DNA of 64,000 bases. Source: Bacteroidota bacterium. GTDB taxonomy: Bacteria; Bacteroidota; Bacteroidia; Bacteroidales; VadinHA17. The notes beneath the pieces were generated by a model that saw only the letters and a list, made by a program, of their open reading frames with translations, was not told the origin of the DNA and made no database searches. A program made the position numbers and the translations under genes. The stretch is taken from positions 16,461-80,460 of the forward strand of contig JADFQJ010000005.1 in NCBI GenBank assembly GCA_022561875.1, given 5' to 3'. Of the stretch, positions 28,564 to 38,117 are shown one piece after another. Position 1 is the first letter of the stretch, and every line of letters starts with the position of its first letter.

Positions 28564-29370
28564 TTACGATATAAGTTTATCATAGAAATCGGAATATATG
28601 TTTATATATTCTTCCTCATTCAGATAATTCAGAACAGGAATATCACGTTTATTAATAAACGTTTCCAGTCCGGAATTTATTTTTTTACTTCCTATAATAA
28701 CTGCATCCGAATTTTCGATGGCAAGTTTGCTTAAATTTAAATAATTGGCGTCATCTATTATTTTAATGTCATCTTTAGTTATTCCTTCGAGCAAAAGTTT
28801 CTTGCCAAATGAAGGATCCAATGAATTCTTAAATTCATTATCATATACCGAAAACACTACTACAGAGTTTGAAAATAACGGATCATCGGCATAGCTTTTT
28901 TTAATATAAAGCGGCACCAGACTTGTAAACCAACCATGACAATGAACAATATCCGGGGCCCATCTTAATTTTTTTACAGTTTCAAGGACGCCACGTGCAA
29001 AAAAAACCGCCCGTTCATCATTGTCACTAAAGTCTTCCCCTTTTTTATCTGAAAGTATAAATTTCCTCTGGAAATAATCCTCATTATCAATAAAATAAAC
29101 CTGCATCCTTGCAGACTGAATGGAGGCCACTTTAATGATCAACGGATGGTCGGAATCATCAATTATCACGTTCATGCCAGATAGCCTGATTACCTCATGA
29201 AGTTGATTCCTTCTTTCCTTAATACATCCGAATTTAGGCATAAAAGTACGTATCTCTTTGCCTTTTTCCTGAATACCCTGAGGCAAATATCGTCCAATCC
29301 GGGACATTTCATTCTCGGGTAAGTAAGGTGTGATTTCCTGGGAAACAAATAGAACCTTTTTGTTTTCCAT
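28564..29370 (-). CDS. Glycogen/starch synthase catalytic-domain-only protein (GT5 N-terminal half)
   Basis: VLFVSQEITPYLPENEMSRIGRYLPQGIQEKGKEIRTFMPKFG...APDIVHCHGWFTSLVPLYIK; only 268 aa. Confidence 0.85.
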   Translation of the reverse strand: MENKKVLFVSQEITPYLPENEMSRIGRYLPQGIQEKGKEIRTFMPKFGCIKERRNQLHEVIRLSGMNVIIDDSDHPLIIKVASIQSARMQVYFIDNEDYFQRKFILSDKKGEDFSDNDERAVFFARGVLETVKKLRWAPDIVHCHGWFTSLVPLYIKKSYADDPLFSNSVVVFSVYDNEFKNSLDPSFGKKLLLEGITKDDIKIIDDANYLNLSKLAIENSDAVIIGSKKINSGLETFINKRDIPVLNYLNEEEYINIYSDFYDKLIS

Positions 29371-29401
29371 ATGAATAAAATATTCTTTGATAAATATTTT
29401 G

Positions 29402-29432
29402 CAAAGGTAGTAAAATTATTGATAATTCTCAA
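29402..29432 (-). promoter_or_regulatory. Bacteroidetes promoter candidate (TTG-N20-TACCTTTG) for the glgA-like/DUF4270 pair
   Basis: CAAAGGTA at 29402-29409 and CAA at 29430-29432 on + strand, upstream of the start at 29370. Confidence 0.6.
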
Positions 29433-29551
29433 TCTTGATAGTCACATACGATTGTCACACTGCCCGAAAATATAAAAACAATAAAAAAACGAGCTATGTT
29501 GAAAACATATTTAATGAATTTCCTATATTTGAAGAAATAGTGGTTAAACAA

Positions 29552-30406
29552 ATGAAGGTTTATAAAAACATCCCTGCCCTTATTGAAAAAACAGGAGCTA
29601 TTAAGAGGAAAGGCTTGAAAATCGGTTTTATTCCAACCATGGGGGCTCTTCATAAAGGCCATTTATCCCTGATAAACTGCTCACAAATAGATAACCCGGT
29701 AACTGTCGTTAGTATTTTTGTTAATCCAACACAGTTTAACAACCCGGTCGATTTACAAAAGTATCCCAGGGAACTTGATAATGACATTGCACTACTGGAT
29801 ACCATACTTAATCAGAACGATCTTGTTTTTACGCCTGATGAAAAAACAATCTATCCTAAACCTGATAACAGGATCTTCAATTTCGGGACTTTGGACAAAA
29901 CAATGGAAGGGAAACACAGGCCGGGACATTTTAATGGTGTAGCCCAGGCTGTCAGCCGGCTTTTTTCTATTATTAAACCCGACAAGGCATATTTTGGAGC
30001 GAAAGATTTCCAGCAAGTTGCAATCATTAAAAATTTAATAAAACAGCTGAATCTTCCGGTTGAGATAATCAGTTGCCCTATTATCAGGGAAAGTGACGGT
30101 CTTGCCTTGAGTTCCAGGAACAAATTATTATCAACAGAACAAAGAAAAGCAGCTGCAGAAATTTCCTCTGTCCTGTTTCAGGCATTGGAATATTCAACAG
30201 GTCATTCTGTTATTGAAACAAAAAATATGGTTATTCGAACGGTTAATTCAAACCCGCTTCTTAATGTTGAATATTTTGAAATTGTAGATCCTGAAACATT
30301 TCTTCCTGTCAGTAAATGGGATGAAATTCCTGAATGTCGTGGTTGTATTGCAGTAATTGTAGGAAAAGTAAGACTTATTGACAACATTAAATTGTCTGTT
30401 AGGTAA
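29552..30406 (+). CDS. panC: Pantothenate synthetase
   Basis: GFIPTMGALHKGHLSLI, VVSIFVNPTQFN, PGHFNGVAQAVSRLF, RESDGLALSSRN; start MKVYKN at 29552. Confidence 0.96.
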   Translation: MKVYKNIPALIEKTGAIKRKGLKIGFIPTMGALHKGHLSLINCSQIDNPVTVVSIFVNPTQFNNPVDLQKYPRELDNDIALLDTILNQNDLVFTPDEKTIYPKPDNRIFNFGTLDKTMEGKHRPGHFNGVAQAVSRLFSIIKPDKAYFGAKDFQQVAIIKNLIKQLNLPVEIISCPIIRESDGLALSSRNKLLSTEQRKAAAEISSVLFQALEYSTGHSVIETKNMVIRTVNSNPLLNVEYFEIVDPETFLPVSKWDEIPECRGCIAVIVGKVRLIDNIKLSVR

Positions 30407-30492
30407 TAATTTGCGAAGCTGTGTTTTTATTCCGTTCTTCATATCATTAATATAAAAATGTATTCATTATCCTGATGAATTTAATTTCTTTA

Positions 30493-30500
30493 TACCTTTG
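30493..30500 (+). promoter_or_regulatory. Candidate -7 element TACCTTTG upstream of panD
   Basis: TAnnTTTG match about 33 bp upstream of the panD start. Confidence 0.4.
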
Positions 30501-30532
30501 CAGAAAAATTGATCATTGTATTAATTTACACT

Positions 30533-30889
30533 ATGATGTTTATTGAAGTTGTTAAGTCGAAAATACATAAGGTAAGGGTTACTGAATCTAATCTTCAGTA
30601 TGTAGGAAGTATTACTATTGATGAAGATCTGATGGATGCAGCAAATATCATTGAAAACGAGAAAGTTCAGGTGGTAAATATAAACAATGGTGAAAGACTG
30701 GAAACTTATGTTATTAAGGGAGAAAGAGGATCAGGTAAAATATGCATGAACGGACCTGCAGCACGGAAAGCAGCTGTTGATGATATTATTATTATTATTT
30801 CCTATGCTTCAATAGATTTTAATGAAGCTAAAAAATTCAAACCCCGTGTAATCTTCCCTGACACTGCTGCAAACCAACTCATTCCATAA
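30533..30889 (+). CDS. panD: Aspartate 1-decarboxylase
   Basis: [38 protein letters not shown] with Gly-Ser cleavage site; [20 protein letters not shown]. Confidence 0.96.
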   Translation: MMFIEVVKSKIHKVRVTESNLQYVGSITIDEDLMDAANIIENEKVQVVNINNGERLETYVIKGERGSGKICMNGPAARKAAVDDIIIIISYASIDFNEAKKFKPRVIFPDTAANQLIP

Positions 30890-30894
30890 CTCAA

Positions 30895-31935
30895 TTGAAA
30901 AACAAGCTACTTACTGTTTTTTATTTTCTTTTATTTCTTACCCTGGGGATAATCTTACTCTATTTTGCGTTCCGTAATATTAGTTTTCAGGATCTTCTTT
31001 CAGATCTCAAAAGCGCAAACTATTTCTGGATCGTTCTCTCTCTCTTCCTGGGGTTTTTGGGGTTCGTTGTACGGGCATTTAGATGGAATATGCTAATTGA
31101 ACCACTGGGTCATAAACCTCCGCTGAAGGATACATTCCATGCTCTGATGACAGGATATCTGACAAATTACGCTCTCCCCCGTTTTGGTGAGGTAACCCGC
31201 TGCGTTACTCTTAGCCGGACTAATAAAATTCCCCTGAATGTTTTAATCGGGACTGTTATTATTGAAAGGACCATTGATGTGATAGTCCTCTCATTTCTTG
31301 TAGTAACCATCTTTTTTGCCAAAATTGATTTTTTTGGTCATTTTCTGAAAACTCAGGTATTTGACCCTCTCCACAAAAAAATTTTTAATCTCCTTGATTT
31401 TTCATTCATTACCTGGGCAGCTGTTATTTCCGGAATAATTATCCTGATCTTTGTTTTCTTGCAATACCGGGCAAAACTTTCAGGCTTTTCATTCTACCGG
31501 AAAATAAAAAAGATCATCCTGGGAATATTTGAAGGACTAAAAACCGTGTCCGGTATGAAAAGGCGGGTGGATTTTGTTTTTTATTCTGTGTTATTGTGGT
31601 TTATCTATTTTCTAATGACATGGGTTGTCATTTATTCAATCCCTGAAACTTCACATTTAACCGCACTTGACGGGTTGTTTCTTTTGGTAATTGGTAGTCT
31701 GGGAATGTCTGCACCGGTTCAGGGTGGTATTGGCGCTTTCCACTGGATAATATATAAAGGGCTGACCCTTTACGGAATAAGCCGGGAGAAAGGGCTGGTA
31801 TATGCAACATTATCCCACGAATCACAAACACTTCTTGTGGTTATTTTAGGAGCTTACTCATTTTTAATGCTTTTTCTTGAGAGAAAAAAAAGAAAAAGAT
31901 TATCTTTTCAGTCAGAATCTAAACCGTCTGATTAA
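30895..31935 (+). CDS. Lysylphosphatidylglycerol synthase TM-region/UPF0104 flippase-like membrane protein
   Basis: Multi-TM, AFRWNMLIEPLGHKPPLKDTFHALMTGYLTNYALPRFGEVTR; TTG start. Confidence 0.88.
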   Translation: MKNKLLTVFYFLLFLTLGIILLYFAFRNISFQDLLSDLKSANYFWIVLSLFLGFLGFVVRAFRWNMLIEPLGHKPPLKDTFHALMTGYLTNYALPRFGEVTRCVTLSRTNKIPLNVLIGTVIIERTIDVIVLSFLVVTIFFAKIDFFGHFLKTQVFDPLHKKIFNLLDFSFITWAAVISGIIILIFVFLQYRAKLSGFSFYRKIKKIILGIFEGLKTVSGMKRRVDFVFYSVLLWFIYFLMTWVVIYSIPETSHLTALDGLFLLVIGSLGMSAPVQGGIGAFHWIIYKGLTLYGISREKGLVYATLSHESQTLLVVILGAYSFLMLFLERKKRKRLSFQSESKPSD

Positions 31936-32441
31936 TGAACAAGTTTGAACACATTAAATCTAAGATAGTTAGTGGGATCGATCTCACTCGCCTTCTTGCT
32001 TTCTACCGTTTTAAAAACCAAAAAATTGTTTTTACCAACGGCTGTTTCGATCTTATTCACCTCGGACATGTTGAATACCTTATGCAGGCAGCTAATCTGG
32101 GTGATGTTTTAATTATCGGACTTAACTCCGATTCGTCTGTAATAAAAATAAAATGTTCCGGCAGACCCGTGCTTGATCAGGAATCAAGAGCAATGACACT
32201 CGCTGCTTTCAGCTTTGTTAACATTATTGTACTGTTTGATGAAGAAACTCCTTACGAGTTAATAAAACAAGTCCGGCCTGACATCCTGGTAAAAGGCGGT
32301 GATTACAAACCAGCAGAAATTGTTGGCTATGATATTGTTAAAGAAAATGGTGGAGAGGTAAAGATCGTTGATTTTATTAAGGGATATGCCACATCCGACA
32401 TTATAAAAGACATTGTTTCGCAAATCCACCCTGAGAAGTAA
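31935..32441 (+). CDS. rfaE2: D-glycero-beta-D-manno-heptose 1-phosphate adenylyltransferase-like nucleotidyltransferase
   Basis: KIVFTNGCFDLIHLGHVEYLMQAANLGDVLIIGLNSDSSV; LVKGGDY. Confidence 0.9.
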   Translation: MNKFEHIKSKIVSGIDLTRLLAFYRFKNQKIVFTNGCFDLIHLGHVEYLMQAANLGDVLIIGLNSDSSVIKIKCSGRPVLDQESRAMTLAAFSFVNIIVLFDEETPYELIKQVRPDILVKGGDYKPAEIVGYDIVKENGGEVKIVDFIKGYATSDIIKDIVSQIHPEK

Positions 32442-32447
32442 AAAACT

Positions 32448-33812
32448 ATGTCAAAAACAAAAACATCCTGGGTGTGCCAGAATTGCGGTGTTGAATCATC
32501 CAAATGGATTGGGCGTTGCACTTCTTGCGGGGAATGGAATACTTACGTTGAAGAGATTGTCCGAAAAGATACTTCCGGTAAAATAACTAATTACTTTTCC
32601 ATCGGAACTGCAAAACCCATAACCCTACAAGAGATAACTTACCTTGAAGAAGCAAGAATCGATACCCAAAGCAGTGAGCTGAACCGGATACTTGGCGGGG
32701 GCATGGTTCCCGGATCAATCCTTCTTCTTGGCGGAGAGCCGGGAATAGGAAAATCGACCCTGGCCCTCCAGATCGCACTTGGGTTAAAGGAGGTAAAGAC
32801 ACTATATATTACAGGTGAAGAAAGCAACCAGCAAATTAAACTCAGAGCCAGCCGTATCAAATCAAACCATGAAAACTGTTTTATCCTTACTGAAACATCT
32901 CTGGAAAACAGTCTCACCCAAATAAAAAACACTCAAGCCGGATTCGTAATTGTTGACTCTATTCAAACCATGTTCACAGAAAATATCTCTTCTTCCCCGG
33001 GAAGTATTTCACAAATACGCGAATGTACTGCTCGTCTTCTGAGATTCGCCAAGGAAACATCTGTTTCTGTTTTACTCATCGGGCATATTACAAAAGAAGG
33101 GAATCTTGCCGGGCCAAAGGCGCTTGAACACATTGTGGATGTAGTACTTCAATTTGAAGGCGATAAAAATCATATGTACCGCATCCTCAGAGCAACGAAA
33201 AACCGTTTCGGATCCACATCTGAACTGGGTATTTACGAAATGAGAAACAGTGGTCTCAGGGAGGTACACAACCCATCGGAATTATTAATTTCTCATATCG
33301 ATGAGAATCTGAGCGGTGTATCCATTTCAGCAACTATCGATGGTGTCAGACCGTTTCTTATCGAAACGCAAGCGCTCGTGAGCTCTGCTGTCTATGGCAC
33401 ACCACAGCGCTCGTCCACCGGGTTCGACCTGAGAAGGTTGAATATGTTACTGGCTGTTTTGGAGAAGCGGGCCGGGTTCAAACTGGTGGCAAAAGATGTA
33501 TTCCTTAACATAGCAGGCGGAATAAAAGTAAACGATCCTGCAATCGATCTGGCAGTTATCTCAGCTATCTTATCATCAAACATTGATATACCGATCAACA
33601 AGCGTATGTGTTTTGCAGGTGAAGTAGGTCTTTCCGGTGAAATCCGTCCTGTGAACAGGATAGAACAACGTATTCGCGAAGCGGAAAAATTTGGGTTAAG
33701 CGAAATGTGTATTTCAAAATATAACCGTAAGGGTATCGATTTTTCAAAATTCAATATCAAAATACATTTTCAGTCACGGATCGAAGACCTGATAAAAAAT
33801 ATTTTCAAGTGA
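32448..33812 (+). CDS. radA: DNA repair protein RadA
   Basis: CQNCGVESSKWIGRCTSCGEWNTY zinc finger, GGEPGIGKSTL, KNRFG, Lon-like C-terminus. Confidence 0.96.
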   Translation: MSKTKTSWVCQNCGVESSKWIGRCTSCGEWNTYVEEIVRKDTSGKITNYFSIGTAKPITLQEITYLEEARIDTQSSELNRILGGGMVPGSILLLGGEPGIGKSTLALQIALGLKEVKTLYITGEESNQQIKLRASRIKSNHENCFILTETSLENSLTQIKNTQAGFVIVDSIQTMFTENISSSPGSISQIRECTARLLRFAKETSVSVLLIGHITKEGNLAGPKALEHIVDVVLQFEGDKNHMYRILRATKNRFGSTSELGIYEMRNSGLREVHNPSELLISHIDENLSGVSISATIDGVRPFLIETQALVSSAVYGTPQRSSTGFDLRRLNMLLAVLEKRAGFKLVAKDVFLNIAGGIKVNDPAIDLAVISAILSSNIDIPINKRMCFAGEVGLSGEIRPVNRIEQRIREAEKFGLSEMCISKYNRKGIDFSKFNIKIHFQSRIEDLIKNIFK

Positions 33813-35539
33813 ATGAAACAACTATAATTGAAGTAAAAGAACTGAGCATTTCATTTCCAAACGGAGAAGAAGAAAATCATGTACTTAAAAATATCAGCTT
33901 TTCCATTTCAAAAGGGAAATGCACCGGCATTCTTGGTGAGTCAGGTTCCGGTAAAACAATGACTGCTCTTGCGATAATGAATCTCCTGCCACCCGGTGCA
34001 AATATTACTTCAGGTGAAATATTATTTTACCCATCCGGTAAAGAAGCTCTGGATCTGTTAAGAACCTCCTATAGATCACTAATGCCAATTCGGGGCAACA
34101 GGATTTCAATAATCTTTCAGGAACCTATGTCTTCTTTGAATCCTGTTCATTCATGCGGCAGACAGGTTGATGAAATTTTATGCCGCCATCTGAGTATTTC
34201 CTCAAAAAAGGCAAAAAAAAGGACTCTTGACCTGTTTCGTGAGGTTCATTTACAGGACCCGGAAAGAACATATTCAAGCTATCCCTATCAACTCTCAGGA
34301 GGACAGCAACAAAGAGTAATGATTGCCATGGCAGTTGCTTGCAAGCCCGATCTTCTTATTGCAGATGAACCTACTACGGCGCTGGATGTGACAGTTCAAA
34401 AAAACATTATTTCCCTCCTCAACGATTTAAGAGCAAAATATCATATCTCCCTTCTTTTCATTTCACATGATATTGGAGTCCTGAACGAGGTTGCTGATGA
34501 TATTATAGTAATGTACCAGGGTGAAATTGTCGAAACAGGACCAATATCCAGGGTATTAACATCTCCGGAACACCTGTATACTAAGGGACTCTCGGCTTGC
34601 AGACCCGGATTATCCACAAGGCTATACAGACTTCCTTCTGTATCCGGCTTTTCCTCCATTACGCATAGCGAGATAAATCAAAAAGCAGTTCCTGAAAATA
34701 GCTGTAAGTCTGATCAAACAAGAAAGCAACGGCATATTGCAATATATTCGGCAGAACCACTTCTAAGAGTAAGGGATTTAAAAGTAGATTTCCCTGTTTC
34801 CCGGAATTTCTTCGGGAAGGTTGTTAAACAATTCACTGCAGTTAACAACATTAGTTTTGACCTGTTCCGTGGAGAAACCCTGGGTGTTGTCGGGGAATCG
34901 GGCTGTGGAAAAACCACTCTGGGAAGGTCAATACTAAACTTGATTGAATCGTCACAAGGAACAATCGAATATAATGGGAAACAAATTTCTTCAACCGGTA
35001 AGAAAATGTGGAATGAATTACGAAAAAAAATCCAGATAATTTTTCAGGATCCGTATTCATCCCTTAATCCACGTCTGACAGTTGGCAAAACCATACTTGA
35101 ACCTATGAGAGTCCACGGAATCCTTTCAACAGAGAAGGAACGAAAGTCAAGGATGATCGAATTGCTTAATAAGGTCAATCTTGACCCACTATATGCCAAT
35201 CGTTTCCCTCATGAACTTTCAGGGGGTCAACGTCAAAGGATCAGTATCGCCAGGGCCATTGCCCTTGAACCTGAATTTATTATTTGCGATGAAGCAGTAT
35301 CATCCCTTGATGTTTCAATCCAGGCTCAGGTGTTAAACCTGCTTAATGATCTGAAAGAGGATTTCGGACTTACATATATTTTTATTTCACATGATCTTGC
35401 AGTAGTAAAATATATGTCAGACAGAATTATGGTTATGAAAGATGGTGCGCTGGTGGAAATTGGTGAATCTGATAAAATTTACCAATCCCCTTCAGATGAA
35501 TACACAAAAAAGCTGATCGAATCTATTCCCGGGTCCTAA
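33809..35539 (+). CDS. Oligopeptide-type ABC transporter, fused double ATP-binding protein (DppD-DppF/YejF-like)
   Basis: Two Walker A (GESGSGKT, GESGCGKTT) and two LSGGQ(Q/R)QR signatures; GTG start. Confidence 0.93.
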   Translation: MNETTIIEVKELSISFPNGEEENHVLKNISFSISKGKCTGILGESGSGKTMTALAIMNLLPPGANITSGEILFYPSGKEALDLLRTSYRSLMPIRGNRISIIFQEPMSSLNPVHSCGRQVDEILCRHLSISSKKAKKRTLDLFREVHLQDPERTYSSYPYQLSGGQQQRVMIAMAVACKPDLLIADEPTTALDVTVQKNIISLLNDLRAKYHISLLFISHDIGVLNEVADDIIVMYQGEIVETGPISRVLTSPEHLYTKGLSACRPGLSTRLYRLPSVSGFSSITHSEINQKAVPENSCKSDQTRKQRHIAIYSAEPLLRVRDLKVDFPVSRNFFGKVVKQFTAVNNISFDLFRGETLGVVGESGCGKTTLGRSILNLIESSQGTIEYNGKQISSTGKKMWNELRKKIQIIFQDPYSSLNPRLTVGKTILEPMRVHGILSTEKERKSRMIELLNKVNLDPLYANRFPHELSGGQRQRISIARAIALEPEFIICDEAVSSLDVSIQAQVLNLLNDLKEDFGLTYIFISHDLAVVKYMSDRIMVMKDGALVEIGESDKIYQSPSDEYTKKLIESIPGS

Positions 35540-37890
35540 TAAATTCTCTCATCAAACGGGTCATAATCGTCCAGTGGATGTGCTTTTTTGTATTGGTCAC
35601 AATCGAGTTCAATATTAAAAACACGGGGGGGGTCAAAAACATCTTCAATCGTCACACTCAAACTATCATTATAAATCTTTTGCATATAAAGTCCGAATAC
35701 CGGAAGAGCCATATTTGCTCCTGCTCCGAGTCCCAGACGCTCAAAATGGACCGACCTGTCCGGCCAGCCTGCCCATATTCCCGTAACCAATTTTGGGGTC
35801 ACTCCTATAAACCAACCATCAGATTGATTCTGGGTAGTACCTGTTTTCCCTCCGATCTCATTCATTAGCGCGTATTTCCAGCGCAATCTTCTGCCGGTGC
35901 CTTCCTTAACAACTCCCTGCAGTAAATTCAGCATAAGATAAGCGTTTGCTTCACTTACAGCTTCATTAAATGACGGTTTGAATATTGAAATAAGGTTACC
36001 GTCTTTATCTTCAATTCTGGTAACAAAAATTGGCCTGATATGAACCCCTTTGTTTGCAAAAGTACCATAGCCACCAACCATTTCATACAGAGAAATCTCT
36101 GAAGTTCCAAGAAAAATTGAAGGCACGGGATCGATAAAGCTACGAATACCCATTTTCTGCATTACATCCCTAACTGACTGGGGATTAAATCGTTTTATCA
36201 GCCATGCTGAAATATAATTCTCGGAATGTGCCAGTCCCCACTTCAGGGATACCATTTTTCCCCAATAATTTCTGGGTCCGGTACTGCGAGGACGCCAGAC
36301 AGAATCATTCACAATAAAAGTTTGTGGCACGTTTGGGACCTGATAACAGGGTGAATACCCATCCTGCATTGCAAGAGTATATAAGAAAGGTTTTATAATA
36401 CTGCCAATCTGCCGTTTTTGATTGGTTACTGCATCATATTTAAAGTATTTAAAATCAGGACCACCAACATAAGCTTTCACATATCCTGTTTGAGGGTCTA
36501 TTGACATCAATCCTGCCCTGATATAATACTTATAATATCTGATAGAATCAATGGGTGTCATAACTGTATCAATCTCTCCATCCCAGGAAAAAACCTTCAT
36601 CTCCACCGGCTTATTAAAGGATGCGTTAATTGAATCTTCAGAAACCCCGGCATTCCTTAATTTTCTGTAGCGCTCGGTACGATGGGTGGAAATTTCCATC
36701 AGATAACTGATTTCCTTACTGTTCAGATCATCAGAAAATGGCGGATTCCGGTAATTTTCTGCTGAAGCCATAAAAGCTTCCTGAAGATCCTGACCCAGAT
36801 GCTCTCTTACAGCTTCTTCAGCATATTTTTGCATAGTGGAATTAACCGTAGAAAAAATCTTCAGACCATCACGATACAGGTTATATTCTGCCCCGTCAGG
36901 CTTAGTGTTTTTAGAACACCATCCATAAAGAGGATTATTCTCCCATTGATATTTTGCTTCTTCATACTGTTCTTCAGTAAAAAAATATCTTCGCTCAGGT
37001 TTGGATCTGCTCATGATTATGCGCAGGTATTCCCTGAAGTAGGTAGCTAACCCCAGGTTATGACTTTGCTTTGTAAAATCAAGTTCGATTGGCAGGGTTT
37101 TAACCGAGTCATACAGTTCTTTTTTCATATACCCGTATTTTACCATCTGTGAAAGCACAATATTCCTCCTGTGAAGAATCTTATCATATCTTCTGAGAGG
37201 ATTATAATAAGCCGGGTTTTTCACCATGCCCACCAACATGGCTGCTTCTTCAATCTTCAGGGAATCCGGGGAGGTATTAAAATAAATCGAGGCTGCCGAA
37301 TGTATTCCCACCGCTTGATAAAGGAAATCAAACACATTCAGATACATTGTTATTATCTCATTTTTGGTATAGCTCTTTTCTAATTTTACTGCTGTCACCC
37401 ATTCTTTGAATTTTGTAATACCCAAATTAAACATTCTCACCAGGGCAAGTTTGTAGGTTGTAGTATCGCGTGGGAAAAGATTTTTTGCCAGTTGCTGTGT
37501 AATAGTACTTCCTCCTCCAGCGCTCGATTCTCCTTGTAATAATGTTTTGTATATTACCCTGCCCAAACCTCTGATGTCGATACCGGAGTGTTTATAAAAT
37601 CTGATGTCTTCTGTAGCAATCAGTGCATCAATAATATACGGAGATATTTTATCTATACTAGTCCATGTTCTGTTTTTAATGTAGTATTTTCCCAGCAATT
37701 TCCCATCTTCAGACCATACTTCCGAAGCCAGATCATTCTCCGGATTCTCAAGCTGTACAAAAGATGGCATAGGACCGAAAACATCAAATGAAATCAGGAC
37801 AAACAGAAAAGTGATACAGACAAACGGGAAGGAAAAAATTCCCCAAACCCAATATAGGTATTTCTTGTATTTTGATTTTGCAGAAGCCAT
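35536..37890 (-). CDS. Penicillin-binding protein 1A (transglycosylase/transpeptidase)
   Basis: EDIRFYKHSGIDIRGLGRVIYKTLLQGESSAGGGSTITQQLAKNLF; GGKTGTTQNQSDGWFIG. Confidence 0.95.
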   Translation of the reverse strand: MASAKSKYKKYLYWVWGIFSFPFVCITFLFVLISFDVFGPMPSFVQLENPENDLASEVWSEDGKLLGKYYIKNRTWTSIDKISPYIIDALIATEDIRFYKHSGIDIRGLGRVIYKTLLQGESSAGGGSTITQQLAKNLFPRDTTTYKLALVRMFNLGITKFKEWVTAVKLEKSYTKNEIITMYLNVFDFLYQAVGIHSAASIYFNTSPDSLKIEEAAMLVGMVKNPAYYNPLRRYDKILHRRNIVLSQMVKYGYMKKELYDSVKTLPIELDFTKQSHNLGLATYFREYLRIIMSRSKPERRYFFTEEQYEEAKYQWENNPLYGWCSKNTKPDGAEYNLYRDGLKIFSTVNSTMQKYAEEAVREHLGQDLQEAFMASAENYRNPPFSDDLNSKEISYLMEISTHRTERYRKLRNAGVSEDSINASFNKPVEMKVFSWDGEIDTVMTPIDSIRYYKYYIRAGLMSIDPQTGYVKAYVGGPDFKYFKYDAVTNQKRQIGSIIKPFLYTLAMQDGYSPCYQVPNVPQTFIVNDSVWRPRSTGPRNYWGKMVSLKWGLAHSENYISAWLIKRFNPQSVRDVMQKMGIRSFIDPVPSIFLGTSEISLYEMVGGYGTFANKGVHIRPIFVTRIEDKDGNLISIFKPSFNEAVSEANAYLMLNLLQGVVKEGTGRRLRWKYALMNEIGGKTGTTQNQSDGWFIGVTPKLVTGIWAGWPDRSVHFERLGLGAGANMALPVFGLYMQKIYNDSLSVTIEDVFDPPRVFNIELDCDQYKKAHPLDDYDPFDERIY

Positions 37891-37892
37891 AG

Positions 37893-37970
37893 AGTTGAAA
37901 GTTAATAAAGTTAAAAGTTTGTAAAGTTGAACGCTTCCTTTTAACCTTCAACTTTTAACTTTTAACTTTC
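37893..37970 (+). repeat. Inverted microrepeat (AAAGTTAA... / ...TTAACTTT) upstream of PBP1A
   Basis: gttgaaagttaataaagttaaaagtttgtaaagttgaa ... ttcaacttttaacttttaactttc. Confidence 0.8.
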
Positions 37971-38117
37971 TTCCGATTTATTTGCATCAAAAATAGTAAA
38001 ACTTTATTGAATATATTATTCGAAATTTTGAACTTAGCGCACTATTTATATTACTTTGTGGAAATTTTAACTGAATAATCTTATTCAAAATTTATGAATT
38101 AATCCGACTTCCATAGA

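Noticed and set aside
33809-35539. Fused double-ATPase ABC protein as an unusual gene fusion
   Set aside because: The DppD-DppF/YejF-type tandem ATPase arrangement is well known.
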